64,000 nt of DNA from Anaeromyxobacter diazotrophicus (GCF_013340205.1 NZ_BJTG01000002.1:525001-589000); one strand, 5' to 3'; shown: positions 16,751 to 25,944, numbered from the stretch's first letter. Translations and numbers: made by a program. Notes: generated by a model not told the origin, from the sequence alone.

Positions 16751-17980
16751 CTACCGGCCCGGTGCGGCCGCGGGCGCCGCCGCGGCGCGCGCGCCGAGCG
16801 ACCAGCGCGCCAGCGCCGCGAGGATGAACCCCGCGCCGGCGGCGCATACCCCGGCCCAGCCGAAGCTGGTCCAGGCCCAGGTCCCGACCGCGGTGCCGAG
16901 CGCCCCGCCCACGAAGTAGGTCACCATGTAGACGGTGTTCATGCGGCTGCGCGCCTCGGGGCGGCGGGCGTGGACGCGCGCCAGGTTCGAGACGTGCGCC
17001 CCCTGGATGCCGACGTCGAGCAGGAGCACCCCCACCACGAGCCCGGCCAGGTGGCCCCCCGCCAGGGCGAAGGCGCCGAACCCGGCCAGCGCGACCGCCA
17101 GCATGAGGCCCGCGTTGGCGCGCGGGCTGGTGCGATCGGCGAGCCGCCCGAGGAGGGGCGCCGCCAGCGCGCCGCCCGCGCCGAGCACGCCGAAGAGGCC
17201 CGCCACGTCGGCGCCCAGCCCGAGCCGCGCCTCGAGGAAGAAGGCGAGCGTGCTCCAGAAGACGCTGAAGGCGGCGAAGCCGCAGGCGCCGAGGAGCGAG
17301 GCCTCGCGCAGGACTGGCTCCTCGCGCAGCAGGGTGAAGATGGAGCGGAGCAGGGCCGGGTAGGGCAGCGCCTCGCCGGGCTCGCTCCGCGGCAGGAAGA
17401 GGCGCAGCGCCGCCGCCAGGGCCACCATGAACCCGGCGGCGATGACGTAGACGGCGCGCCAGCCGAGGTGCGCGCCGAGGAAGCCGCTCACCGTGCGCGC
17501 CAGGAGGATGCCGACGAGGAGCCCGCCCATGACGGTGCCCACCGCCTGGCCGCGCTCCTCCGGCAGGGCGAGGTGCGCCGCGAGCGGCACCGCCAGCTGC
17601 GGCACCACGCTCGCCGCGCCGACCACGAGCGAGGCCAGCGCCAGGAGCGGCAGGGTGGGGGCGGCCCCGGCGAGGAGCAGGGCGAGCGTCGCCGCGCCGA
17701 GCAGCGCGAGCATGAGGCGCCGCCGCTCCAGCACGTCGCCGAGCGGGACGAGGAAGAACATGCCCGAGCCGTAGCCGACCTGCGTCAGCATCGAGACCAG
17801 CCCGGCGGCGCGCGCGGTGGTCCGGAACTCGCGCGCCACCACCGCCAGCAGCGGCTGGAGGAGGTAGATGTTCGCGACGGTGGCGCCGGCCGTGAACGCG
17901 AGCAGCGCGAGCGTCGAGCGCCGCCGCCGGGCAGCGTGCCGCTCGTGCGGATCGCCGCGTTCTCCCTTCGAGTCGGTCAT
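16751..17980 (-). CDS. MFS transporter (drug / metabolite efflux type)
   Basis: The 409-residue inner-membrane protein has twelve hydrophobic spans in two bundles of six. The loop after TM2 reads VPLGDVLERRRLM, the MFS motif A in the efflux-type variant (G-D-xx-ERR), and GAHVSNLARVHARRPEARSRMNTVYMV in the second half is characteristic of the YgaY/NreB-like subfamily. It begins with a basic, Arg-rich tail. The substrate is unknown. It is the first gene of a minus-strand run that continues with the two FAD/iron-sulfur genes and proC, and is divergent from the TonB-dependent receptor gene with 82 bases between. Confidence 0.85.
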   Translation of the reverse strand: MTDSKGERGDPHERHAARRRRSTLALLAFTAGATVANIYLLQPLLAVVAREFRTTARAAGLVSMLTQVGYGSGMFFLVPLGDVLERRRLMLALLGAATLALLLAGAAPTLPLLALASLVVGAASVVPQLAVPLAAHLALPEERGQAVGTVMGGLLVGILLARTVSGFLGAHLGWRAVYVIAAGFMVALAAALRLFLPRSEPGEALPYPALLRSIFTLLREEPVLREASLLGACGFAAFSVFWSTLAFFLEARLGLGADVAGLFGVLGAGGALAAPLLGRLADRTSPRANAGLMLAVALAGFGAFALAGGHLAGLVVGVLLLDVGIQGAHVSNLARVHARRPEARSRMNTVYMVTYFVGGALGTAVGTWAWTSFGWAGVCAAGAGFILAALARWSLGARAAAAPAAAPGR

Positions 17981-18062
17981 CGGGGCTGGATTCTAGGGGA
18001 CGGGCGGTTCGCCGCAGATCTTTCTCGCCGATGGGCGCTGCGGATCTGGTAGGTGCCCGGAC

Positions 18063-20633
18063 GTGCTGCCGCCCCGCCTGCGCCCGCTCGCCCTCGCCGC
18101 CGCCGTCGCGCTCGGCCTCGCCACCCCCGCGGTCGCAGCGGCCGCGGACGAGGCGCCCGCGCTGGCCGCGCCCCCGCGGCTCCTCCAGGACGTCCCCCCC
18201 GAGCTGCCGCCCGGCACCGTCTTCCCGGCGCCGGAGGTGACGGTCGTGCTCCAGCTCGACGTCGCCGCCGACGGGCACGTCGAGCGGGTGGCGCTCGTCG
18301 AGGGGGCGGGCGAGCCGTTCGACGGCGCCGCGCTGGCGGCGGCGCGGCGCTACGCCTTCGAGCCGGCGCGCCTCACCACCGGCGAGCCGGTGCCGGTCGC
18401 CATCACCTACAAGCTCCGCATCGCGCGGCCCGCGCCGCCGCCCCCGGCCCCCGTCCGCTTCGGCGGCCTGCTCCTCGAGCGCGGCACCCGCAAGCCGCTC
18501 GAGGGGGTGGAGGTGGCGGCCGAGGTGGAGGGCGAGCCGGTGGCGCAGGCGGTGACCGGCGCCGACGGCCGCTTCCAGCTCGAGGTGCCAGCCAGCGCCT
18601 TCCGGCTGGTGGCGCTCCCCGCGGGCCACGACCGGCTGGCGGCCGAAGTCGCCGCGAAGCCGGGCGAGGTGAGAGAGGAGACGTTCTACCTGCAGGCGGC
18701 GCCGGGCGGCGGCGGCTACACGGCGGTGGTGCGCGGCGACCGCGTCCGGCGCGAGGTGACGAAGCAGGTCGTGCCCGCCGACGAGCTGGCGCTGCTCCCC
18801 GGCTCGCAGGGCGACACGCTCAAGGCGGTGCTGAACCTGCCCGGCGCGGCGCGGCCGTCGTACCTGGGCGGCCAGCTCATCCTGCGCGGCTCGGCGCCGG
18901 GCGACAGCGCCGCCTTCGTGGACGGGCTCGAGATCCCGATCCTCTACCACTTCGGCGGGCTGCGCAGCACGTTCGCGCCGCGCTTCCTCGAGTCGGTCGA
19001 GTTCGTGCCGGGCAACTTCGCGCCCGACTACGGGCGGCTCACCGGCGGCATCGTCAACGCGCGGGTGCGCGACCCGTCGAAGGACCTCGTCCGCGGCGAG
19101 GCGGACTTCAACCTCTACGACGCCGGAGTCGCGCTCGAGGCGCCGCTCTCGTCGAGCTGGTCGGTGGGCGGCGCGTTCCGGCGCTCCTGGATCGACACGC
19201 TGCTCCCGCTCGTCGTCGGCTCCAACTCGGCCGTCTCCTTCACGACCGCGCCGCGCTTCTACGACTACCAGCTCCTCGCCACCTACCAGCCGGACGCGCG
19301 GGACAAGGTGCGCCTGCTCTTCTTCGGCTCGCAGGACTCGCTGGCGGCCGTCATCAAGCGGCCCGGGAACGACCCGACGCTGGCAGGCGATCTCACCACG
19401 CGCCTCGCCTACCACGAGCTCGAGGCGACCTGGTCGCACGTCTTCACGCCGGTGCTCCGGCACGAGAGCTGGCTGGCGCTGGGGCTCCAGCAGACGAACT
19501 TCGCCATCGGGCCGGGGCTCTTCTTCGACCTCACGAGCTACCGCCTCGACGCCCGGAGCACCTTCGTCTGGGAGGCGACCCGGACCGTGGAGGCGCGCGC
19601 GGGGCTCGACCTGCAGAACGCCTTCTACCAGGTCGCGCTCGACGTGCCCCGGCCGCCCACCGAGGGGCAGCCGCCCCCGCCGATCTCGACGCAGCAGCGC
19701 GTCAGCGCGGACCTCCACAGTGCCCTCTACGATCCGGCGGCCTTCGCCGAGCTGCGCCTCTCGCCGCGGGAGGACCTGTCCATCCTCCCGTCGCTGCGCC
19801 TCGACTACGACAGCGGGATCCGCCGCTGGAGCCTCGACCCGCGCCTCATGGTGCGCTTCACGGTGGTGGACGGCACGGTCCTCAAGGCCGCGGCTGGCGT
19901 CTACCAGCAGCCGCCCTCGGCGCCGCAGAGCAGCGCGGCCGTCGGCAACCCGCACCTGGCGGCCGAGCGGAGCTACCAGTACTCGCTGGGCTTCGAGCAG
20001 CGGGTGCGCCAGGGGGTCGACCTCGACGTGGCCGGGTTCTACAAGGAGCTGACGCGGGTGGTGGTGCAGAACCAGGCGGTGAACCTCGACCCGTCCCAGC
20101 CCGCTTACCTCAACTCCGGGAAGGGGCGCATCTACGGCGTCGAGGTGCTGCTCAAGGCGCGGCTCGGCGAGCGCTTCTTCGGGTGGATCGCGTACACCTT
20201 CCAGCGCTCGTTCCGCACCGACCGCCCCGGCGATCCCGAGCGGCTCTTCAGCTTCGACCAGCCGCACATCCTCACCGCGCTGGCGAGCTACCAGCTCTCC
20301 TCGAAGTGGGCGCTGGGCGGGCGGTACCGGCTCGTCTCGGGGAACCCCTACACGCCCGTGAACGACTCGGTCTACGACGCGACCACCGACGTCTACGTCC
20401 CGCGCTACGGGGCGACGAACTCCGGCCGGCTCGGCAGCTTCCAGTCGCTCGACGTGCGGGTGGACCGCTTCTGGACGTACCCGCGCTGGAAGCTCTCGGC
20501 GTACCTCGACGTGCAGAACGTCCTCAACCGCTCGAACCAGGAGGGCTGGCTCTACCGCTACGATTACCGGGAGAAGACGCCGGCGACCGGGCTGCCCATC
20601 CTGCCCATCCTGGGCGTGAAGGCGGAGTGGTGA
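18063..20633 (+). CDS. TonB-dependent receptor with N-terminal TonB_C-like domain
   Basis: An 856-residue outer-membrane receptor. Signal peptide: LRPLALAAAVALGLATPAVAAAA (positions 5-27, given in part). Then a TonB C-terminal-like domain (about residues 58-122: VTVVLQLDVAADGHVERVAL ... AARRYAFEPARL), a carboxypeptidase-regulatory-like beta-sandwich (about 135-215), a plug (about 225-330 with LPGAARPSYLGGQLILRG) and a long beta-barrel. A domain usually found on the energising partner TonB is thus fused to the receptor; this is seen in other myxobacterial receptors but its role is unclear. Ligand unknown. GTG start without clear ribosome-binding site. A lipoprotein gene follows 2 bases after the stop, so the two likely work together. 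Confidence 0.88.
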   Translation: MLPPRLRPLALAAAVALGLATPAVAAAADEAPALAAPPRLLQDVPPELPPGTVFPAPEVTVVLQLDVAADGHVERVALVEGAGEPFDGAALAAARRYAFEPARLTTGEPVPVAITYKLRIARPAPPPPAPVRFGGLLLERGTRKPLEGVEVAAEVEGEPVAQAVTGADGRFQLEVPASAFRLVALPAGHDRLAAEVAAKPGEVREETFYLQAAPGGGGYTAVVRGDRVRREVTKQVVPADELALLPGSQGDTLKAVLNLPGAARPSYLGGQLILRGSAPGDSAAFVDGLEIPILYHFGGLRSTFAPRFLESVEFVPGNFAPDYGRLTGGIVNARVRDPSKDLVRGEADFNLYDAGVALEAPLSSSWSVGGAFRRSWIDTLLPLVVGSNSAVSFTTAPRFYDYQLLATYQPDARDKVRLLFFGSQDSLAAVIKRPGNDPTLAGDLTTRLAYHELEATWSHVFTPVLRHESWLALGLQQTNFAIGPGLFFDLTSYRLDARSTFVWEATRTVEARAGLDLQNAFYQVALDVPRPPTEGQPPPPISTQQRVSADLHSALYDPAAFAELRLSPREDLSILPSLRLDYDSGIRRWSLDPRLMVRFTVVDGTVLKAAAGVYQQPPSAPQSSAAVGNPHLAAERSYQYSLGFEQRVRQGVDLDVAGFYKELTRVVVQNQAVNLDPSQPAYLNSGKGRIYGVEVLLKARLGERFFGWIAYTFQRSFRTDRPGDPERLFSFDQPHILTALASYQLSSKWALGGRYRLVSGNPYTPVNDSVYDATTDVYVPRYGATNSGRLGSFQSLDVRVDRFWTYPRWKLSAYLDVQNVLNRSNQEGWLYRYDYREKTPATGLPILPILGVKAEW

Positions 20634-20635
20634 CC

Positions 20636-21508
20636 ATGACGAAGCTCAGGCTCGCAGCGCTCGCGCTCGTCGCCGTCGTCGGGGCCGGCTGCGCCGGCGA
20701 TCTCCCGCCGCGGTCGCTCCTGCAGGACCTGCGGGTGCTGGCCCTCCTGGCCACGCCGCTCGACGCAGGGCCGGGGGAGAGCGTCCGCGTCAGCGCCTAC
20801 CGCCTGCCGCCGCGCGGGGCGACCATCGCCACGGAGACCTGGAGCTTCTGCCCGTTCACGGTCGGGGCCAGCGGGGGGGACGTCTGCGCGGTGCCGGCGT
20901 GCGAACGGCGGCTCGATCCGGCGGCGGACGGCACGGTGAGCGCCGACCCGGGGGCCGAGGCCGCCAGCTGCCTCGCCACCTACGGCGTCGACGCGGTCCC
21001 GGGCTCCCCGCTGCCCACCCAGGTCCCCGACCAGCTCCAGACGCTCTTCCGCTACGTGGTGACCGCGTCCGACGGCTCGTCGCGCGAGGCGGTGCTCCGC
21101 GTCCCGTTCTACCCGCGCGGCGCGCCGGCGGACCGGAACGCGCCGCCCGCCGTCACCGCGATCACCATCGGGGGGCAGCCGATGTCCCCGCCCGCTGCGC
21201 CAGGCGAGCAGGCGCCGGCGGTCCCGAAGGGCGGCCAGCTCGAGGTGCGCGTCACGCTCTCGCCGGACAGCGTGCAGCGGTACCAGGACTCCTCCGGTCG
21301 CACCGTGAGCGAGCAGCTCTTCGTGTCGTTCTTCACCACGGACGGACGGTTCGACTACGACCGCGGCGTGGGCCTCGACGAGAGCGTGAACCTCAAGGAC
21401 GACAAGGTCGCGGACCGCGCCACCCCGGCGCGCGTGTACGTGGTGGCCCACGACGACCGCGGCGGCGCGGCGGTGTTCGGACCGTACGCGGTGCCGTTCA
21501 GCCCGTAG
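20636..21508 (+). CDS. Lipoprotein of unknown function, partner of the TonB-dependent receptor
   Basis: The 290-residue precursor has a signal peptide ending in the lipobox VGAGC (Cys19). The rest is beta-rich and contains a Cys pair region (SFCPFTV, DVCAVPACERR, SCLATYG) that may form disulfides outside the cytoplasm. No known domain was recognised. It begins only 2 bases after the receptor stop, with the receptor gene's GGAGTGGTGACC as ribosome-binding region, so the genes are almost certainly co-expressed. By analogy with SusC/SusD-like or HmuY-like pairs it could be a surface ligand-binding subunit, but there is no sequence evidence for that. Confidence 0.72.
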   Translation: MTKLRLAALALVAVVGAGCAGDLPPRSLLQDLRVLALLATPLDAGPGESVRVSAYRLPPRGATIATETWSFCPFTVGASGGDVCAVPACERRLDPAADGTVSADPGAEAASCLATYGVDAVPGSPLPTQVPDQLQTLFRYVVTASDGSSREAVLRVPFYPRGAPADRNAPPAVTAITIGGQPMSPPAAPGEQAPAVPKGGQLEVRVTLSPDSVQRYQDSSGRTVSEQLFVSFFTTDGRFDYDRGVGLDESVNLKDDKVADRATPARVYVVAHDDRGGAAVFGPYAVPFSP

Positions 21509-21527
21509 CGACCGGCTCGCCCCGCCG

Positions 21528-21824
21528 TCAGGGCACCACGTCGATCACCCGCCCGTCGAGCAGCACCACCTCGCGGTCCGGGTAGCGCCAGCGGTCGTAG
21601 CTCGCGCCCGGGCTGGCCGAGGAGCGGACGTGCTCCACGCGCTGGGGGTCCCCGAGCCGTCTGCGCACCTCCGCGGCCGCGAGGCCGGGGGTGATGACCG
21701 CGGCCGCGGCCGCGGCCGCCGCCGGCCCGCGCGCGTCCGTCCGCGGCGCCCCCGGGCCCGGCGCGCGCGCCGTGGCGCAGCCGAGCGCGGCGCAGGCGGC
21801 GAGGAGCAGGGCGCGGGTCCGCAT
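21528..21824 (-). CDS. Small lipoprotein with SmpA/OmlA-like or DUF2845-like repeat-free domain
   Basis: A 98-residue precursor with signal peptide and a possible lipobox ending in Cys16 (AALGC). After an Ala-rich linker the segment ITPGLAAAEVRRRLGDPQRVEHVRSS followed by YDRWRYPDREVVLLDGRVIDV (here in two parts) resembles the fold of SmpA/OmlA and DUF2845 proteins, where a helical LGxP motif precedes strands. Such proteins help stabilise the outer membrane, but similarity is short and the assignment is tentative. It is convergent with the lipoprotein gene to its left and divergent from the metalloenzyme gene to its right. Confidence 0.6.
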   Translation of the reverse strand: MRTRALLLAACAALGCATARAPGPGAPRTDARGPAAAAAAAAVITPGLAAAEVRRRLGDPQRVEHVRSSASPGASYDRWRYPDREVVLLDGRVIDVVP

Positions 21825-21850
21825 GGTCCTCGGGCATTATACGGAGCCCG

Positions 21851-22798
21851 ATGCCCGTGATCTTCGTCTTCGTGGACGGCGTCGGCGCGGGCGCCCGCGA
21901 TCCCGAGGTGAACCCGCTCGCCCGGGTCGACCACCTGCTCTCCCGCTTCGCCGACGGGTCCGGCGCGCCGCTGCCGGGGGGCGGCCGCGCCGTGCTGGCC
22001 GACGCCTGCCTCGGCGTCCCGGGCCGGCCGCAGTCCGCCACCGGGCAGGCCACGCTGCTCACCGGCGAGAACGCCCCCCGCGCCCTCGGGCACCACCTGC
22101 TCGGCTTCCCCAACGCGCCGCTCCGGGACCTCCTGCGCCGGGCATCCATCTTCCGCCGCCTGGCGGAGGCGGGCCGCCGCGGCACCTTCGCGAACGCCTA
22201 CCCGGTGGCCTACCTCCGCGCGCTCGACCTCCCCTGCGAGGGAGAGCCGGAGCCGGCGCTGCTGGGGCGGCGCCGGCCGCGCGCGTCGGCCACCACCGTC
22301 GCCTTCTCCGCCGGCGCCGGCCCGTTCCGCACCTGGGACGACGCGGGCGCGGGCCGCGGCCTCACCCACGACATCACCGGCCGCCGCGCCCGCGCCCTCG
22401 GCGCGCGCGTGCCCGAGCGGACGCCCGAGGAGGCCGCCGCGGCGCTGCTCGGCATCGCGCGCGGCCACGACCTCACCCTGTTCGAGTTCTACGAGACCGA
22501 CGAGGCGGGCCACGCCCGCTCGATGGACCACGCGCTCGACGCGCTCGCGCGCGTGGACGCCCTCCTGCGCGCCCTCGTGGCCGCGCTGCCGCCCGACGTC
22601 GCGCTGGTGGTGACGAGCGACCACGGCAACGTGGAGGACCTCTCGGCGCGCAACCACACGCTGGCGCCCGTGCCGGTGCTCGGCTTCGGGGCGGCGGCGG
22701 CGCGCCTGGGCGAGGTGATGGACCTCACCCACATCGCCCCGCTCCTCCTCACCCTGGCCGGGGTGGGCGCCTTGCCGGACCGCGCCGCCGGGGGCTAG
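21851..22798 (+). CDS. Alkaline-phosphatase-superfamily metalloenzyme domain protein
   Basis: This 315-residue protein starts with FVFVDGVGAGARDPEVNPL, the Asp of which is a metal ligand in the phosphopentomutase / phosphoglycerate-mutase / phosphatase superfamily, and has SATGQATLLTGENAP (catalytic Ser/Thr region), FEFYETDEAGHARSMD and VTSDHGNVEDLSARNHTLAPVPVL, the paired-metal motifs. It lacks the inserted domain of phosphoglycerate mutase. The substrate is unknown. A TATACG box and GGAG both lie close before the ATG, so either a leaderless or a short-leader message is possible. The next gene starts 8 bases past the stop. Confidence 0.75.
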   Translation: MPVIFVFVDGVGAGARDPEVNPLARVDHLLSRFADGSGAPLPGGGRAVLADACLGVPGRPQSATGQATLLTGENAPRALGHHLLGFPNAPLRDLLRRASIFRRLAEAGRRGTFANAYPVAYLRALDLPCEGEPEPALLGRRRPRASATTVAFSAGAGPFRTWDDAGAGRGLTHDITGRRARALGARVPERTPEEAAAALLGIARGHDLTLFEFYETDEAGHARSMDHALDALARVDALLRALVAALPPDVALVVTSDHGNVEDLSARNHTLAPVPVLGFGAAAARLGEVMDLTHIAPLLLTLAGVGALPDRAAGG

Positions 22799-22806
22799 AT
22801 GGACGC

Positions 22807-23670
22807 ATGTGCCCGCGCGCCGCGGCGGCCCTGCTGTGCGCGCTCGCCGCGTGCGCGCCCCGCGTCCGCGAGGCGCCGCCGGCGCGGGTGGAGGCGGTCG
22901 CGGTGGGGGGCGCCACCGTCCGTCTCGAGTACGGGCCGCAGGACGAGCGGGAGGCCCGCCGCGTCGCCGCCGCGCTGGCGTGGGCGGTCCCGCGCGCCGA
23001 GCAGTGGGGCCCCCTGCGCGCGCCGGTCACGATCGTGCTGCAGCCCAGCCACGCGGCGCTCGAGGCCGCCGTCCACCGGCCGGGCTACCCCTGGCTGCGC
23101 GCCTGGGCGCGCTACGACGCCATCGAGCTGCAGTCGCCGCGCACCTGGAACCGCTTCTTCCCGCCCGCGGCCGCCGAGCTCGAGGAGCTGCTCGCGCACG
23201 AGCTCACCCACTGCGCGATGTACCAGCAGGCGGGCAGCGCCTGGTCCTGGCCATGGCTCGAGATCCCGCTCTGGTTCCGCGAGGGCATGGCGAGCGTGAC
23301 CGCCGGCCAGGGCTACAAGCGGACGCGGCCCGCGGAGCTGCGCGCGTTCTGGGCGCGGCCGTCCGGGGGCGCCGCCGACGGGGTGGCGGGGAGCGCCGGC
23401 GGCGCGAGGGCCGGCGCGGCGGGCGATCCCATCGCCGACCCGGAGCCCCTCTACCAGGCGCAGCCCGAGCTCGTGTACGGAGCCGCGCACCTCGCCTTCC
23501 AGTTCCTGCTCGACCGGTACGGCGCGGACCGCGTCCGGCAGGTGCTGGCGGGGATGCGCGAGGGCCACGCTTTCCCCGGCGCCTTCCGGCGCGCCATCGG
23601 CCTCACCCCGGCGGAGTTCGAGGGCGAGTTCCGGCGCTACGTCGCGTGGCAGGACTGGGCTGGGCGGTGA
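22807..23670 (+). CDS. Lipoprotein zinc metallopeptidase (peptidase MA-like, HELTH)
   Basis: The 287-residue precursor has a short signal peptide with lipobox LAAC (Cys16). The zincin motif HELTH is at residues 131-135, and the downstream EIPLWFREGMAS provides the Glu expected as third zinc ligand in the gluzincin / peptidase MA family. The region between (AWSWPWLEIPLWF) and the C-terminal YGAAHLAFQFLLDRYGADRVRQVLAGM, given in part, are also family-typical. It should act on proteins in the periplasm or on the outer membrane. It is likely co-transcribed with the metalloenzyme-fold gene; a CTAGAT box 6 bases before the ATG could also give a leaderless transcript. Confidence 0.78.
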   Translation: MCPRAAAALLCALAACAPRVREAPPARVEAVAVGGATVRLEYGPQDEREARRVAAALAWAVPRAEQWGPLRAPVTIVLQPSHAALEAAVHRPGYPWLRAWARYDAIELQSPRTWNRFFPPAAAELEELLAHELTHCAMYQQAGSAWSWPWLEIPLWFREGMASVTAGQGYKRTRPAELRAFWARPSGGAADGVAGSAGGARAGAAGDPIADPEPLYQAQPELVYGAAHLAFQFLLDRYGADRVRQVLAGMREGHAFPGAFRRAIGLTPAEFEGEFRRYVAWQDWAGR

Positions 23671-23680
23671 GGCAGGCGGT

Positions 23681-24166
23681 CTACCGCCGCACCACGCTCG
23701 CCACCGCCCACAGCCGGTCGCCGTAGGCGCGCTCGGCGCAGATCCACAGGCGCACCGGCTCGCCCGCCACCGCGCCGCCGCCGCCCGTCTCCGGCCCCCA
23801 CACCCACTCGCGCGCCTCGGCGTTGCCGCCCAGCCGCGCCGGGCCGGGCTCGCCGAGGAGCGCCGCCGCGACCTGCTCCGCGGGCACCGGCACGGCCGCC
23901 GTCACCTCGAGCAGCATCACCTTCCCGGCGCGGTCCGCCTCGAGGTGCGCCACCGCCACCACCTCGCCCTCCTCGCCCCACGACACGTCGGGCTCGCTCA
24001 GGTCGACGTTGAGGACGCGGCGGCCCTCGGCGTCGAGGCCGATGGGCACGGCCCACGGCCGCCAGCCGGCCGCCCGCAGCGCGGACAGCGCCTCGGCGCG
24101 CGTCCGCGAGAGCACCTCCTCGACGGGCGGCAGCGGGAAGGGGAGGGGGCGCGGGGCGGCGGTCAT
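23681..24166 (-). CDS. Hypothetical protein coupled to the TldD-like gene
   Basis: A 161-residue protein that I do not recognise. It has no signal peptide or membrane span, a Pro-rich start (RPLPFPLPPVEEVLSR), and a C-terminal half of predicted strands ending RLWICAERAYGDRLWAVASVVRR (split). Its ATG overlaps the stop of the TldD-like gene by four bases (ATGA), so the two are translationally coupled and probably act together. It is convergent with the HELTH peptidase gene, 10 bases apart. Confidence 0.65.
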   Translation of the reverse strand: MTAAPRPLPFPLPPVEEVLSRTRAEALSALRAAGWRPWAVPIGLDAEGRRVLNVDLSEPDVSWGEEGEVVAVAHLEADRAGKVMLLEVTAAVPVPAEQVAAALLGEPGPARLGGNAEAREWVWGPETGGGGAVAGEPVRLWICAERAYGDRLWAVASVVRR

Positions 24167-25866
24167 CGCGCCTCCGCGCTGGCGGTGGGGCGCTCGCTCC
24201 ACGGCGCCGGCAGGATGGGGCTGCGCTCGTTGGCGCGCGCCACGCGCTGCAGCTCGATCTCGCTCACCAGCGCCGCCGGCGCGACCGTGGAGACGGGCAC
24301 GTACCCGCTCTCCGCGCCGCAGTAGCCGTTGAAGGCGCGCACCTCGTCGCCGGTGGCGAGCACGCGGCTCACGCTCGAGAGCGGCGTGCCGACGAGCTCC
24401 ACCCCGCGCACCAGCTCCTGCTTCCCGGTGGCGACGTCCACCCGGTAGACGAGCCGCGGCGTGCCCTTGAAGGCCTGGTACCCGTAGGACATGGTGTTCG
24501 TGTTCCCGCCGGTGATGTCCTGGATGACGAGCGCGTAGGGCTTCCCCTGGCGCCGCGCCTCCTCCAGCAGCAGCCGCTTCAGCTCGGTCATGGGGACCTG
24601 CTTCTTCGAGCGCAGGACGAGGTTCCCCATGCGCGCGATGGGCGGCATCGCGCCCTGGCTGCGGCCGTGGCCGTTCGAGCGGGTGAAGGGCTTCACCGGC
24701 CGGCGCGAGAGGAGGAAGGTGCGCAGCACGCCGTCCTCGACCAGCACCGTCCGCTGCGCCGGCACGCCCTGGTCGTCGTAGGCGTACGCACCGTTGAGCG
24801 CGACCTCGCCCTCGGCCTGCTGGGTCGGGTCGTCGAGCACGGAGAGGAACGCCGGCAGGATGGCCTTCCCCACCTGGCCCTTGAAGGTCTGCCCCTCCTT
24901 GTCGTCGTCCTGGCGCTCGCCCTCGAGCCGGTGCCCCACCGCCTCGTGGAAGAGCACCCCCGTCGCCTCCGGCGCCAGGATGGCGGGCCCGGTGTAGGGG
25001 TCGACCACCGGCGCGGTGCGGAGCGCCTCGAGCTCCAGCACGAGCGCGCGCACCTCGCGCTCGAGCCGGTCCGGCGGCGGCAGCGCGGCCTCGGCGCGGG
25101 CGTAGAAGTCGCGGCTGTTCTCGAGCAGCTGCCCGTCCACCGCGCGCGCCACCGCCTGCACGTGCACGGCGTAGACGGTCTCCTCGGTGACGAGCGCGCT
25201 CCCCTCGCTGGAGGTGAACCACCGCACCTGCTTCTCGCCCGTCACCTTGACCGAGGCGTCGAAGACGTCCGGGTGGCCCCGGAAGAGCCCGCTGAGCCGG
25301 CGCACCTCGGCGCGCCAGCGCGCGCGGTCGAAGTCGAACGGGCGCACCGGGTCCACGTGGCGCTGCGGCGGCTCGCGGGTGAGCGACGGCGCGCGGTCGG
25401 GGTCGTCGGCGCGGTAGACGCCCTTCGACTTCTTCTTGAAGTAGCTCGAGAGCGCCTCCTTGTACTTCTCGTCGGTGACGAGCCAGAGCGCGTTCCGCAG
25501 CGCCTGCGGGTCGTCGTCGAGCGGCGCGTCGCGCGGGGCCGACCAGGTCTGCCCCTCCGGCCCGAGGAACATGGAGACGTCGTCGCGGGAGGAGGAGTCG
25601 AGATCGTAGCTGCCCACCCGCACGTCGGCGTGGACGCGCCGGTCGTGGCGGGTGAGGTCGTCCACCACCGCCCCGAAGCGGCCGCCCACCTCCTCGTGGC
25701 GCAGGTCCTTCAGCTGGTAGGAGAGGAAGAAGGGCGCCTCGTAGCCGGCGATGCGCAGGCGCTGCATGGAGCGGGCGCCCTCCTGCTCCATGGCGGCGAG
25801 CAGCGCGAGGCGCGGGTCGGGCGCGGCGGCGTGGAGGGCGAGCGCGAGGAGTGGGGCGAGGGTCAT
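24163..25866 (-). CDS. TldD/PmbA-family metalloprotease
   Basis: The 567-residue protein shows the TldD zinc-site HEAVGHRLEG (about residues 302-311), then RMGNLVL, VIQDITGGNTNTMSYGYQAFKG split over about 450-475, and RVLATGDEVRAFNGYCGAES, all typical of TldD. It is longer than TldD (about 480) because of an extended N-terminal region that begins LAPLLALALHAAAPDPRL, which may be a signal peptide though it lacks basic residues. TldD usually works as a TldD-TldE dimer that trims peptides; no TldE gene is adjacent, but a small coupled gene of unknown type follows. ATG at 25866 has AAGGAAGG 7 bases upstream; a GTG at 25887 is less likely. Confidence 0.82.
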   Translation of the reverse strand: MTLAPLLALALHAAAPDPRLALLAAMEQEGARSMQRLRIAGYEAPFFLSYQLKDLRHEEVGGRFGAVVDDLTRHDRRVHADVRVGSYDLDSSSRDDVSMFLGPEGQTWSAPRDAPLDDDPQALRNALWLVTDEKYKEALSSYFKKKSKGVYRADDPDRAPSLTREPPQRHVDPVRPFDFDRARWRAEVRRLSGLFRGHPDVFDASVKVTGEKQVRWFTSSEGSALVTEETVYAVHVQAVARAVDGQLLENSRDFYARAEAALPPPDRLEREVRALVLELEALRTAPVVDPYTGPAILAPEATGVLFHEAVGHRLEGERQDDDKEGQTFKGQVGKAILPAFLSVLDDPTQQAEGEVALNGAYAYDDQGVPAQRTVLVEDGVLRTFLLSRRPVKPFTRSNGHGRSQGAMPPIARMGNLVLRSKKQVPMTELKRLLLEEARRQGKPYALVIQDITGGNTNTMSYGYQAFKGTPRLVYRVDVATGKQELVRGVELVGTPLSSVSRVLATGDEVRAFNGYCGAESGYVPVSTVAPAALVSEIELQRVARANERSPILPAPWSERPTASAEAR

Positions 25867-25944
25867 GGAAGGCCCTTCCTTTAGCACGCGCCGGCGCGCC
25901 CCGCCGTGCCGCGCGGCCGCGCGCGCCGCTCGCCCGCGCCACCT

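Noticed and set aside
16146-20267. Minus-strand open frame of 1373 codons
   Set aside because: It is antisense or out of frame to the FAD, MFS and TonB-receptor genes, which all have clear motifs in other frames.
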